A stretch of 64,000 nt of DNA from assembly GCF_900105615.1 (NCBI RefSeq), contig NZ_LT630003.1:2728001-2792000 (forward strand), given 5' to 3'. Position numbers and translations under genes: made by a program. Every line of letters starts with the position of its first letter. Position 1 is the first letter of the stretch. Below, one piece after another: positions 8,863-17,044 of the stretch. The notes under the pieces were generated by a model. It worked only from the letters and a program-made list of their open reading frames with translations, was not told the origin of the DNA and did no database searches. Origin of the DNA: Lacrimispora sphenoides JCM 1415 (GTDB lineage Bacteria > Bacillota > Clostridia > Lachnospirales > Lachnospiraceae).

Positions 8863-11800
8863 TTACTGAACCTTTTCCACACCCAGGGTTACATTTTCAC
8901 CGTTAATGCTCCATTCTTTCACATAACCGGCCGGCGTTTCAAGGATGATGTCTTTTGCAAGCACTTCGCTCTTTACTTCTTCCTCATGGTCTTTTAATAT
9001 ACCGGCAATTTTTTCATTGCCCTTGCTGTATACCAGAATGTGATCCATCACCTCAAAACCGGCTTCCTTACGCATGGTCTGGATCTTACTGATCAGCTCA
9101 CGGACAAATCCCTCTGCCAAAAGCTCAGGTGTTAAATTGGTATCCAGTACAACGGTGATGGTGTTATCGCCTTCGGATACGTAGCCTTCTGTCTGAGCGG
9201 TATCAATAAGAAGGTCTTCCTTGGTGAGCACAACTTCTGTTCCGTCAAAAGTAAAGGTGAGAGCGCCTGTTTCATTCAGGGTATCCATAGCCTCATTGCC
9301 GTTGACCTCTAAAAGGGCCTTTTTAATGGCTCCAAGCTGCTTGCCGTATTTCGGTCCAACGGTCTTTAACTGGGGTTTAAAGCTGTAGGATGTGAAATCC
9401 CTTACATCATCGGTGAATGCCACTTTTTTTACGTTCAGCTCTTCCTCAATGATTTCCTGGTAAAATACAGGAAGTACATGAGGTGCTTTTACAAACATCT
9501 GGCCAATCGGCTGGCGGTTCTTTAAATTGGCAGTATTTCTGGCAGCCCGGCCCATGACTACGATTTTTAATACTTCATCCATGTCAGTTTCCAGCTGCTT
9601 ATCGATATAGGCTTTATTTGCCGCAGGATAATCGCACAAATGGATGCTCTCCGGTGCAGACTTATCCACGCTGCAAACCATGTTCTGATAGATCTCTTCG
9701 GTCATGAACGGGATGAGCGGAGCCGCCGCCTTGCTTACGGTGACAAGGGCTGTGTAAAGTGTCATATAAGCGTTGATCTTATCCTGCTCCATTCCCTTGG
9801 CCCAGAAGCGCTCCCTGCTCCGGCGTACATACCAGTTGCTCATATCGTCAACAAAATCCTGAAGCGCTCTTGCTGCTTCCGGAATCTGATAGCCGGCAAG
9901 GAATGCATCCACATCTCCCACCAGCGTGTTCAGCTTGGAGAGAAGCCATTTATCCATGACGGGAAGCTTTTCGTATTCCAGGCTGTATTTTGTGGGGTCA
10001 AATTCATCAATATTCGCATAAAGCACAAAGAATGCATAGGTATTCCACAGGGTACCCATAAATTTGCGCTGGCCTTCCATAACCGCTTTTCCGTGGAAAC
10101 GGTTCGGCAGCCATGGTGCACTGTTCACATAGAAATACCAGCGGATGGCGTCTGCCCCGTAGGTATCCAGAGCATCAAATGGGTCTACCGCATTTCCCTT
10201 GGATTTGCTCATCTTCTGCCCGTTCTCATCCTGGACATGCCCCAGAACGATTACATTTTTATATGGCGCCTTGTTGAAAATCAAAGTGGAGATGGCAAGG
10301 AGGGAGTAGAACCAGCCTCTTGTCTGATCCACGGCCTCAGAAATAAAGTCAGCCGGGAACTGTTTCTCAAACAGATCTTGGTTTTCAAAAGGATAATGAT
10401 GCTGTGCAAAGGGCATGGATCCGGAGTCAAACCAGCAGTCGATTACTTCCGGCACCCTCTTCATCTGTTTTCCGCACTCTGGACAGGTAATGGTCACTGC
10501 GTCGATATAAGGACGGTGAAGCTCAATGTCTTCCGGACAATTAGGGGACATGGACTTTAATTCTTCAATGCTTCCGATGGAATGCTGATGTCCGCACTCA
10601 CATTCCCAAACGTTAAGAGGAGTTCCCCAGTAACGGTTTCTGCTGATTCCCCAGTCCTGGACATTTTCCAGCCAGTCGCCGAAACGTCCTTTTCCGATGC
10701 TCTCCGGAATCCAGTTGATCGTATTGTTATTGCGGATCAAATCTTCCTTTACATCCGTCATCTTAATGAACCAGGATTCTCTTGCATAGTAGATTAACGG
10801 GGTGTCACATCTCCAGCAGTGAGGATAGCTGTGTTCGAATACAGGCGCGGAGAATAAAAGGCCTCTTTCTTCCAAGTCCTTTAATATCATTGGATCCGCC
10901 TTCTTACAGAAGGTGCCTGCCCACTTGGTTTCCTCTGTCATCTCGCCTGCCGCATTGACCAGCTGTACAAAAGGAAGGTCATATTTTCTGCCCACCTTGG
11001 AGTCATCCTCACCAAAGGCCGGAGCGATATGAACAACACCGGTACCGTCAGTCAGGGTAACGTAAGTGTCACAGGTTACATAATATGCTTTTTTATTTGG
11101 TGTTACGAAGTCAAATAAAGGCTCGTATTCTTTATATTCCAAGTCCTTTCCGGTGTACTTCTCTAAAACCGTGTATTCCTCTCCAAGAACCTTTTCACAC
11201 AGAGCCTCTGCCATATAATAGGTATAGTCTCCTGTCTGCACCTTTACATAGGTCTCTTCAGGATTTACGCATAAGCCTACGTTGGAAGGAAGGGTCCACG
11301 GAGTTGTGGTCCATGCCAGAATATAGGCGTCTTCTCCCTTTACCTTAAACCGGACGATGGCGGAGCGTTCCTTTACATCCTTATATCCCTGAGCTACCTC
11401 ATGGCTGGATAAGGGAGTTCCGCACCGCGGACAATAGGGAACGATCTTAAATCCTTTATACAAAAGACCTTTCTCCCAGATTTTCTTTAATGCCCACCAC
11501 TCAGATTCAATAAAATTATTCTCATATGTTACATAAGGGTCATCCATATCGGCCCAAAAGCCTACGGTCTTTGAGAAATCCTCCCACATGCCCTTGTATT
11601 TCCAAACGCTTTCCTTGCAATACTTGATAAATGGCTCCAGGCCATACTCCTCGATCTGTTCCTTACCGTCAAGGCCCAGCATCTTTTCCACTTCCAGCTC
11701 AACCGGCAGTCCGTGGGTATCCCAACCTGCCTTACGGGGAACGTCATACCCTTTCATAGTCCGGTATCTTGGAATCATATCCTTGATAACTCTGGTCAAT

Positions 11801-11976
11801 ACGTGCCCGATGTGGGGTTTACCATTGGCAGTAGGGGGACCGTCATAGAACGGATATGTCTCCCCTCCCTTACGGTTTTCCATGCTCTTTCTGAAAATAT
11901 CATGGTCTTCCCAGAATTTTTCTACCTCTTTTTCTCTTGCTACAAAATTCAAGTCTGTAGGGACTTTCTTGTACAT
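8863..11976 (-). CDS. ileS: Isoleucyl-tRNA synthetase, long eukaryote-like (IleS2) type
   Basis: Class I synthetase charging tRNA-Ile. The ATG at 11976 is preferred over the longer frame because GGAGG lies about nine bases upstream and the protein then begins MYKKVPTDLNF; the longer frame would run into the T-box terminator. The product is 1037 residues. HIGH (GKPHIGH) is at residues 55-58 and KMSKS (GQKMSKSKGN) near 600; the CP1 editing domain and a C-terminal anticodon domain follow. The length and sequence style fit the IleS2 class, whose members are typically insensitive to mupirocin; that property is inferred, not seen. Expression is set by the upstream T-box. Confidence 0.95.
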   Translation of the reverse strand: MYKKVPTDLNFVAREKEVEKFWEDHDIFRKSMENRKGGETYPFYDGPPTANGKPHIGHVLTRVIKDMIPRYRTMKGYDVPRKAGWDTHGLPVELEVEKMLGLDGKEQIEEYGLEPFIKYCKESVWKYKGMWEDFSKTVGFWADMDDPYVTYENNFIESEWWALKKIWEKGLLYKGFKIVPYCPRCGTPLSSHEVAQGYKDVKERSAIVRFKVKGEDAYILAWTTTPWTLPSNVGLCVNPEETYVKVQTGDYTYYMAEALCEKVLGEEYTVLEKYTGKDLEYKEYEPLFDFVTPNKKAYYVTCDTYVTLTDGTGVVHIAPAFGEDDSKVGRKYDLPFVQLVNAAGEMTEETKWAGTFCKKADPMILKDLEERGLLFSAPVFEHSYPHCWRCDTPLIYYARESWFIKMTDVKEDLIRNNNTINWIPESIGKGRFGDWLENVQDWGISRNRYWGTPLNVWECECGHQHSIGSIEELKSMSPNCPEDIELHRPYIDAVTITCPECGKQMKRVPEVIDCWFDSGSMPFAQHHYPFENQDLFEKQFPADFISEAVDQTRGWFYSLLAISTLIFNKAPYKNVIVLGHVQDENGQKMSKSKGNAVDPFDALDTYGADAIRWYFYVNSAPWLPNRFHGKAVMEGQRKFMGTLWNTYAFFVLYANIDEFDPTKYSLEYEKLPVMDKWLLSKLNTLVGDVDAFLAGYQIPEAARALQDFVDDMSNWYVRRSRERFWAKGMEQDKINAYMTLYTALVTVSKAAAPLIPFMTEEIYQNMVCSVDKSAPESIHLCDYPAANKAYIDKQLETDMDEVLKIVVMGRAARNTANLKNRQPIGQMFVKAPHVLPVFYQEIIEEELNVKKVAFTDDVRDFTSYSFKPQLKTVGPKYGKQLGAIKKALLEVNGNEAMDTLNETGALTFTFDGTEVVLTKEDLLIDTAQTEGYVSEGDNTITVVLDTNLTPELLAEGFVRELISKIQTMRKEAGFEVMDHILVYSKGNEKIAGILKDHEEEVKSEVLAKDIILETPAGYVKEWSINGENVTLGVEKVQ

Positions 11977-12003
11977 CTTTAGCAACCTCCATTTCTCCAT
12001 ATA

Positions 12004-12040
12004 TAAAAAAAGCTCCCATCCCGTAATCAGGACGAAAGCC
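12004..12040 (-). terminator. Regulated terminator of the ileS T-box
   Basis: GCTTTCGTCCT and GGGATGGGAGC pair over 11 positions with several G-T wobbles around a short loop, followed by seven T. The T-box bulge sequence lies just upstream, so antiterminator and terminator compete. Confidence 0.85.
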
Positions 12041-12282
12041 TCACTATATCTCCGTTGTACCACCTATTACCGCATACCAGCATATGCTTTCCCTTAACGC
12101 AGAAAATACGTCCTGACCTACCGCCGATGCCTTCAGCCGGAAACTCCGGAGTGATATTCGAACCCATGCTACTTTCGCCAGGCTTCCACCCTCCCCGGCT
12201 CTCTTTGGATTTCCCATGGTCCTACTGTCTCCATCAAAGTTTTTCTTTCTATTATGATGTGATAATACTAATATTACCGTAT
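12004..12282 (-). promoter_or_regulatory. T-box leader of ileS, Ile specifier
   Basis: The T-box sequence AGGTGGTACAACGG lies at 12052-12065 (minus strand), close to the consensus AGGGTGGTACCGCGG. A specifier-loop context GAATATCAC places an ATC (Ile) codon at 12153-12155. The terminator follows at 12004-12040 and the consensus promoter precedes. Uncharged tRNA-Ile would stabilise the antiterminator and allow ileS (and probably glgP) transcription. Confidence 0.9.
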
Positions 12283-12288
12283 TTTTTA

Positions 12289-12317
12289 ATTATAGGGAGT
12301 AAAAAAAGAAATGTCAA
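12289..12317 (-). promoter_or_regulatory. Consensus sigma-A promoter of ileS
   Basis: Perfect TTGACA (12312-12317) and perfect TATAAT (12289-12294) at 17-bp spacing on the minus strand, placing the transcript start near 12282, immediately before the T-box. Confidence 0.93.
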
Positions 12318-12359
12318 GGCTATTTTGATTTTCAGCCGGCGTCCGGAAGGTATAAAGGG

Positions 12360-12401
12360 GAACGGGTACCGACTCATTTTCATGAAATTCGATACCCGTT
12401 C
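12360..12401. repeat. Inverted repeat in the ileS-pncB gap
   Basis: GAACGGGTA and TACCCGTTC form perfect 9-base arms, extended by CGA/TCG after one mismatch, around an 18-base loop. There is no T-run on either side, so it is a weak terminator candidate; it may be the 3' end of the leftward RNA starting near 12845. Confidence 0.5.
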
Positions 12402-12639
12402 TACATGCTTTCATCCATTGGTTCCTAATTACCTCTCACGTTTTGTTTTTTGCATTGCGTTCTCTGGATGCTCTATATGAATTTTTTCCCGTTCCTTTCG
12501 CACAAAACCATCTACAATCTAAATTTTCGGCATTGCTATTTTCATTCTTCTATATTGTTATCCAGCTACCGAATAAAAATTCAATCGGGACGAACAAAAT
12601 TACCGATCGGATGAATATTTCTCTGCAGTTATAACGAAT

Positions 12640-12846
12640 TATAGGCATATAAAGAGATTGGTAGATTTTCATTCCGGCTTCAGCCACGGTTCTCTGCTAA
12701 GGTTTAACGGTTTTTCCTTTTGCCTGAAATAGCCCTTTGCCGATTCAGGCGAAACTTATGTTTTCGGGGGAATCAACCTCCTTTTCTCTGTCATTCTCCG
12801 AAATAAATTAGAACGTCGGATTTGAAATTATTTTCTTTTGTTTATG
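12640..12846 (-). ncRNA. Candidate structured noncoding RNA, leftward
   Basis: A near-consensus promoter (12852-12880) drives leftward transcription into a stretch with no open frame of useful length on that strand. The RNA would contain the perfect hairpin arms GCCTGAA/TTCAGGC (12722-12750), an adjacent GTTTCG/CGAAAAC-type hairpin (12750-12766) and a G/C-rich segment, GGAGGTTGATTCCCCC. The 3' end is not defined. I could not match it to 6S, SRP, RNase P or a known riboswitch. The 650-bp gap between ileS and pncB otherwise holds only promoters and the inverted repeat at 12360. Confidence 0.45.
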
Positions 12847-12851
12847 GCTTT

Positions 12852-12880
12852 ATTATATCCTATCTCTCTGTATTTTGCAA
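12852..12880 (-). promoter_or_regulatory. Strong leftward promoter without a downstream gene
   Basis: TTGCAA (12875-12880), 17-bp spacer, perfect TATAAT (12852-12857) on the minus strand. The next leftward gene, ileS, has its own perfect promoter 560 bp further on, so this one probably serves a noncoding RNA. Confidence 0.7.
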
Positions 12881-13015
12881 GACTTTTTTGATTAAAATAA
12901 TAAGTTAATTATTAATTTTCAAATTGTATTGTTTTATTTAGATTATTTAATCATTCACGAATACTTGCGTGATATTTGCGGCGTTAATTTCATTGTTAAA
13001 TTTTTGTCAATTCCA

Positions 13016-13043
13016 TTGTTTTTTTGTAAACTTATGGTATAAT
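13016..13043 (+). promoter_or_regulatory. Promoter of pncB
   Basis: TTGTTT (13016-13021), 16-bp spacer, perfect TATAAT (13038-13043), 42 bp upstream of the pncB start. Confidence 0.7.
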
Positions 13044-13085
13044 GTGCGAAAAGGTTTAGTAAAAGGAAAAAAAAGGAGAACAGCT

Positions 13086-14546
13086 ATGAGCCAGCGCAAT
13101 TTAACTTTATTAACAGACCTTTATGAATTGACCATGATGCAGGGATATTTTAAAGAGAAAGATGCCAACGAGACCGTTATATTCGATGTATTCTACCGCA
13201 GCAATCCGGGAGGCAACGGGTACGCGATCTGCGCAGGCTTGGAACAGGTCATTGAATATGTAAACGAGCTACATTTTGATCAGGAGGATGTGGATTATTT
13301 AAGATCCACCGGACTGTTTGAAGAAGATTTTCTGGAATATCTCCATCATTTTAAATTTTCCGGCGACATCTACGCCATTCCAGAGGGCACTGTCATATTC
13401 CCTCGCGAACCATTAGTTAAAGTCATTGCCCCCATTATGGAGGCCCAGCTGATTGAAACCGCTTTGCTTAACATCATTAACCACCAGAGCTTAATTGCCA
13501 CAAAAGCGGCCCGTGTCGTATTCGCTGCCGCCGGAGACGGGGTCATGGAATTCGGACTGCGCCGCGCACAAGGTCCTGATGCCGGAATTTACGGTGCCAG
13601 AGCTGCCATGATCGCAGGCTGCATCGGTACCTCTAATGTACTTGCAGGAAAAATGTTTCACGTTCCGGTGAGAGGAACCCATGCCCACAGCTGGATCATG
13701 AGCTTTCCTGATGAACTGACCGCATTCCGCAACTATGCAAAGCTTTATCCTACTGCATGCATTCTTCTGGTGGACACCTATGATACGTTAAAATCCGGTG
13801 TTCCCAATGCCATCAAAGTATTTAAGGAAATGCGGGAAGCCGGAATTCCTTTTACTACCTATGGAATCCGTTTAGACAGCGGAGACTTGGCATACCTTTC
13901 CAAAAAGGCCAAGAAGATGCTTGATGAGGCCGGATTTACAGATGCAGTGATCTCCGCCTCCAATGACCTTGACGAGACTCTGATCAACAGCTTAAAGATC
14001 CAGGGAGCTACCATAAACTCCTGGGGTGTTGGAACCAATTTGATCACCTCCAAGGACAGCCCTTCCTTTGGCGGCGTGTACAAGCTGGCGGCGATTATGG
14101 ATAAAAAGACCGGCCAGTTTATCCCCAAGATCAAGCTTTCCGAAAATGCGGAAAAGATCACCAATCCCGGAAACAAGGCCATCAAACGTATTTACAGCCG
14201 GGAGACCGGTAAGATCATTGCGGACTTAATCTGCCTGGAAGGGGAAATCTTTAAAGAAAACCACTCCCTGCTCCTCTTCGACCCCATTGAAACATGGAAG
14301 AAAACACACCTGGCTCCCAACAGCTATACCATCAGGGATCTTCTGGTCCAGATATTTAAAGACGGGAAATGCATTTATGAAACTCCTGCCGTTATGGACA
14401 TCCAATCCTACTGTAAAAAGGAACTGGATACCCTTTGGGATGAATCCCGCCGTCTGGTAAATCCTCACGAGGTTCATGTAGACTTATCCAATGAGCTTTG
14501 GCATATGAAGAATCAGCTGTTAGAAAGCTATCATTTCAGAGACTGA
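13086..14546 (+). CDS. pncB: Nicotinate phosphoribosyltransferase
   Basis: Cytoplasmic enzyme of the Preiss-Handler NAD salvage route, making nicotinate mononucleotide from nicotinate and PRPP. It has 486 residues from ATG 13086; the open frame runs upstream, but AAAGGAGAA precedes this ATG and the promoter lies inside the extension. Conserved blocks include LTDLYELTMMQGYF at the N-terminus, EFGLRRAQGPDAG, and GTHAHSW with the family His. Full length. Monocistronic; the terminator-like hairpin at 14692 lies beyond a second promoter. Confidence 0.95.
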   Translation: MSQRNLTLLTDLYELTMMQGYFKEKDANETVIFDVFYRSNPGGNGYAICAGLEQVIEYVNELHFDQEDVDYLRSTGLFEEDFLEYLHHFKFSGDIYAIPEGTVIFPREPLVKVIAPIMEAQLIETALLNIINHQSLIATKAARVVFAAAGDGVMEFGLRRAQGPDAGIYGARAAMIAGCIGTSNVLAGKMFHVPVRGTHAHSWIMSFPDELTAFRNYAKLYPTACILLVDTYDTLKSGVPNAIKVFKEMREAGIPFTTYGIRLDSGDLAYLSKKAKKMLDEAGFTDAVISASNDLDETLINSLKIQGATINSWGVGTNLITSKDSPSFGGVYKLAAIMDKKTGQFIPKIKLSENAEKITNPGNKAIKRIYSRETGKIIADLICLEGEIFKENHSLLLFDPIETWKKTHLAPNSYTIRDLLVQIFKDGKCIYETPAVMDIQSYCKKELDTLWDESRRLVNPHEVHVDLSNELWHMKNQLLESYHFRD

Positions 14547-14570
14547 TCTGATCGGGTCTGTCCATTGTTC

Positions 14571-14632
14571 ACAGTCTGGTCATAATCTTTTTACAGCCTG
14601 GTCAAATTTTCTTCATATTTAATCGATATACT
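14571..14632 (+). promoter_or_regulatory. Promoter with 22-bp-spaced direct repeats (LytTR-like boxes)
   Basis: ACAGTCTGG (14571) and ACAGCCTGG (14593) are spaced 22 bp, the geometry of LytTR-type response-regulator sites (AgrA/VirR class). TGGTCA of the second repeat (14599-14604) is exactly 22 bp upstream of TATACT (14627-14632). The same box-to-minus-10 geometry recurs at 17005-17038. The regulator is not in the window. Confidence 0.45.
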
Positions 14633-14638
14633 GAAAAC

Positions 14639-14730
14639 ATCAGAAAAAGATGTTGCCAACATACTTTGAGATAAAAATTTTTTTCATAATTGCCGGTATT
14701 CCTCCATGGGATACCGGCTCCTCCCTTTTT
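14639..14730 (+). ncRNA. Candidate small RNA between pncB and the small Cys-rich gene
   Basis: About 90 nt from the TATACT at 14627 to a terminator-like hairpin. No open frame with a ribosome-binding site is present. Existence rests on the promoter-terminator pair only; the stretch may instead be a 3' tail of pncB. Confidence 0.35.
14692..14730 (+). terminator. Terminator-like hairpin
   Basis: Perfect 8-bp arms GCCGGTAT/ATACCGGC around an 11-base loop, followed by a C/T-rich tract ending in five T. Confidence 0.55.
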
Positions 14731-14753
14731 AAGGCTTCTTTTTACATATCTTC

Positions 14754-14936
14754 TTACATCTGTTTCCTCACAACCGAATATTCATCCCCGAATTTAAAAT
14801 GAGGACAGCGTTGAAAAGAATTGCTTAGAAATTGTATCATCTCATCCTCATCCAGATTGATCTCACACTCATAGCATTCGTATTCTTCATTATAATCATA
14901 GTGTACACAATATTCACAACCCGTTTTCTGGTCCAT
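14754..14936 (-). CDS. Small Cys-rich conserved protein (DUF6472-like)
   Basis: Sixty residues with Cys pairs CEYC (8-11) and CYEC (20-23) and a further Cys near 44 (RCPHF), plus an acidic middle NLDEDEM. It resembles a small family of unknown function common in Lachnospiraceae; the Cys arrangement suggests a metal-binding knuckle. GAGGAGAG precedes the ATG, which begins one base after the acyltransferase stop, so the two are co-translated. No function can be assigned. Confidence 0.75.
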   Translation of the reverse strand: MDQKTGCEYCVHYDYNEEYECYECEINLDEDEMIQFLSNSFQRCPHFKFGDEYSVVRKQM

Positions 14937-14937
14937 C

Positions 14938-16008
14938 TTAATCTCTCCTCATACCTTTTTTCCTACTATCATAAACCGCACCCACTGCTTTTTTCAGCAG
15001 CCTTCCAACGGTCCCGTCAATGATCCAGGCAGCTGCCAGGGAGATCAAAAACGTAAGGATCGTCTCACAAACGATTCTGGGTACGTAATAATGTCTTAAG
15101 AACGTCTTTTCCACCAGCCCTCTGGCTGCCTGTCCCAGAACCAGATAATGAATTAAATAGATGGAATAGCTGTACCTGCTTATGCAGCCAACAATCTTTG
15201 CAAAGGCAGGCGACTTGATGTCCCCGAAACGTTCAAATAGCAGAAAAATAGCTGCAGCCATTGCTATCATCGTAGGGGCTAAGTCGTGTATTCCCGGTGT
15301 AAAGGATGGCGTAATACATTTTTGAACCATGGTGATGCAAAAGCCGGCGATTCCCATAACCGCAAAGGGAAGGTAGCTGCCGCCGCCGTACAGGCGCTTT
15401 AATGCATATCCCAGGACAAAATAGATGAGCCAGCCTTTAAATATCATATATTGAAAGCCCTCTCCCACATCCAGGCCCAAAGCCGGAAGATAGGTGCAGA
15501 TTCCCTGGATAACCACCATAAGTGCAAGAAACAGTTTTAATTCCCTGTCGCTCATGGCCTTCATCATACGGGCCAAAAAAGGCGCGCAAAGATACAGCGC
15601 CATAATTACATACATAAACCACAGATGGGGCGTCATGGGAATGGTTCCTGTAAAAAGTCCCTTTCCAAAAGCTGCCAGATGTTCCTGCCACCGAAGGGGC
15701 TCAACTCCCAGATAAATATCAAAATACCAGTAATAAATCCCGCTGTAACATACAAAGGGAAGAACAATTGTCTGAAACCGGCTCCAGTAAAATCCCGGAA
15801 TATCTTCTGTTCCGGATTTTAAAAGGAAAAGGCCGCTAAGCATAAAATAAATCCCTACAAACGCCAAAAGCACCGGCGAAAGAGCTGCTGAAAACAGCCA
15901 CTGCTTAAAATTCAGCGTCTCTGCCGGAACCGCATGAACCATAATGATGGCAAAGACCGCAAGAGTCCTTAAATAATCGTATTTCACTTCCCGCTTTGTA
16001 AGCCCCAT
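14938..16008 (-). CDS. Membrane acyltransferase, family 3 (OafA/YrhL-like)
   Basis: Integral membrane protein of 356 residues with about ten hydrophobic segments. The N-terminal DYLRTLAVFAIIMVHA contains the Arg and His typical of acyltransferase family 3, which O-acylates surface sugars or other extracytoplasmic substrates. The start at 16008 has GGGAGG upstream. A promoter (16043-16072) lies just upstream, and the small Cys-rich gene follows in the same transcript. The acceptor is unknown; acetylation of cell-surface glycans is the family norm. Confidence 0.85.
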   Translation of the reverse strand: MGLTKREVKYDYLRTLAVFAIIMVHAVPAETLNFKQWLFSAALSPVLLAFVGIYFMLSGLFLLKSGTEDIPGFYWSRFQTIVLPFVCYSGIYYWYFDIYLGVEPLRWQEHLAAFGKGLFTGTIPMTPHLWFMYVIMALYLCAPFLARMMKAMSDRELKLFLALMVVIQGICTYLPALGLDVGEGFQYMIFKGWLIYFVLGYALKRLYGGGSYLPFAVMGIAGFCITMVQKCITPSFTPGIHDLAPTMIAMAAAIFLLFERFGDIKSPAFAKIVGCISRYSYSIYLIHYLVLGQAARGLVEKTFLRHYYVPRIVCETILTFLISLAAAWIIDGTVGRLLKKAVGAVYDSRKKGMRRD

Positions 16009-16042
16009 ATCTCTTCCTCCCTGCTTTCTCTGGGTTTAGAAA

Positions 16043-16072
16043 AGTATAGCATAGAAAATCCGATTTTGACAA
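16043..16072 (-). promoter_or_regulatory. Promoter of the acyltransferase gene
   Basis: TTGTCA (16067-16072), 18-bp spacer, TATACT (16043-16048) on the minus strand. Confidence 0.65.
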
Positions 16073-16097
16073 ATTTTTTATTTTATTAAAAAAAGAG

Positions 16098-16126
16098 TAG
16101 ACAAACAGAAATTCCTATGGTATCAT
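16098..16126 (+). promoter_or_regulatory. Promoter of tRNA-Glu
   Basis: TAGACA (16098-16103), 17-bp spacer, TATCAT (16121-16126), 33 bp upstream of the tRNA. Confidence 0.65.
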
Positions 16127-16158
16127 AATGAAGTTGTCAGAGATGACATACATAAAAC

Positions 16159-16230
16159 GGCCTATTGGTCAAGCGGTCAAGACGCCGCCCTCTCACGGCG
16201 GAAACCCGAGTTCGATTCTCGGATAGGTCA
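16159..16230 (+). tRNA. tRNA-Glu (anticodon CTC)
   Basis: Seventy-two bases fold as a cloverleaf. The acceptor arms GGCCTAT/ATAGGTC have one G-T pair, and the discriminator is A. The anticodon stem CCGCC/GGCGG encloses the loop CTCTCAC, giving CUC for GAG codons. The T arm contains GTTCGATTC. CCA is not encoded. It is a single gene with its own promoter and terminator. Confidence 0.95.
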
Positions 16231-16235
16231 TAAAA

Positions 16236-16290
16236 AAATCGGGTAAGGGACTAATCATTCATTGATTAGCCTCTTGCCCGATTTTCTTTT
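16236..16290 (+). terminator. Bidirectional terminator of tRNA-Glu and the DUF3793 gene
   Basis: AAAATCGGG and CCCGATTTT form the base and CTAATCA/TGATTAG the upper stem; T-rich tracts flank both sides, so it serves both converging genes. Confidence 0.85.
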
Positions 16291-16294
16291 CTCT

Positions 16295-16858
16295 CTATTT
16301 TCCGGAAGATGCTACTGTGAGCTGCCAGATGGACCTGCCATTCTGCCACTGGTTCACATACATTCTCCTGCACTTTTTGTATCTGGCAAATAATTTCACC
16401 GCCTCACACTCATCGGAATACACTTTCCAGCATCCGGTGCATTTGCAGTTCTTTCCTCCGTTTTGGATAAATCCCACCACATCCCCCAGGGGATAGCCGA
16501 GAAAGACCCCGATCTCATGAGGAAATTCCCCTTCCTGATTCAGCCTTTCCTTAAGCCTTTTTAAAGCTGCCTCCACTTCCATATGCTCATAGCCGTAGGC
16601 CTGCAGAAACTTCCCCACTTCCGGCCGGCTTAAATCAGCCTTCAAATGGGCTTTCCGGTAGACATAGATTAGTGCCTTATTCCCGCGCCTGCATAACAAA
16701 AGCAAGGATATTCCCTTCTCTCCCAGTTGGCCGTTTAAGAGGGAGAGCTGGCTTTCCAAGTCCATCTCCGAGGAAAAGGGATGGCTGAATAAGTTTGCCG
16801 TCTTAATGGAGGCCAGTGTGGGGGAACAATATTCAATTAGATTCCTTTCCAGCAGCAT
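16295..16858 (-). CDS. DUF3793 family protein
   Basis: Protein of 187 residues of the DUF3793 family, common in gut Clostridia and of unknown function. Typical features are the opening CSPTLASIKTANLFS, the middle HEIGVFLGYPLGDVVGFI and the Cys-containing NCKCTGCWKVY, followed by a basic C-terminus. Three in-frame ATG codons cluster; 16858 is preferred because GGAGG lies seven bases before it, whereas the ATG at 16864 nearly touches the GGAGG. In other genomes the family often sits near iron or flavodoxin genes; here there is no such neighbour. Confidence 0.8.
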   Translation of the reverse strand: MLLERNLIEYCSPTLASIKTANLFSHPFSSEMDLESQLSLLNGQLGEKGISLLLLCRRGNKALIYVYRKAHLKADLSRPEVGKFLQAYGYEHMEVEAALKRLKERLNQEGEFPHEIGVFLGYPLGDVVGFIQNGGKNCKCTGCWKVYSDECEAVKLFARYKKCRRMYVNQWQNGRSIWQLTVASSGK

Positions 16859-16962
16859 ATCCATACCTCCGCCTGTTTTCATGCTTTACGGAACATCCCA
16901 TAACAGGGATTTCTCTGTTATGAATAGTATAAGCAGCATCGGCTTGGATACATTTCCAATTT

Positions 16963-17038
16963 TTGTCAGAATTTCTTCATTTCTTTCATACTTTCTTTAG
17001 AACCTGGTCAAATTTCCTTCACAATTCTCCTGTATGAT
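16963..17038 (+). promoter_or_regulatory. Promoter sharing the box and spacing of the 14571 element
   Basis: CCTGGTCAAATTTCCTTCA (17003-17021) matches the 14597 box at nearly every base, and TGGTCA is again exactly 22 bp upstream of the minus-10 (TATGAT, 17033-17038). A weaker copy, TTGTCAGAATTTCTTCA, lies 42 bp further upstream. Confidence 0.45.
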
Positions 17039-17044
17039 AATACT

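Noticed and set aside
9640..10560. Rightward 306-codon open frame
   Set aside because: Lies wholly antisense inside ileS, has no ribosome-binding site and no protein-family resemblance; a shadow frame.
12640..12846. Glycine riboswitch, suggested by CAGGCAAAAGGA on the minus strand
   Set aside because: The upstream glycine-aptamer core (CGCCGAAGGGG type) is not present in the right order, and no glycine-cleavage or transport gene follows.
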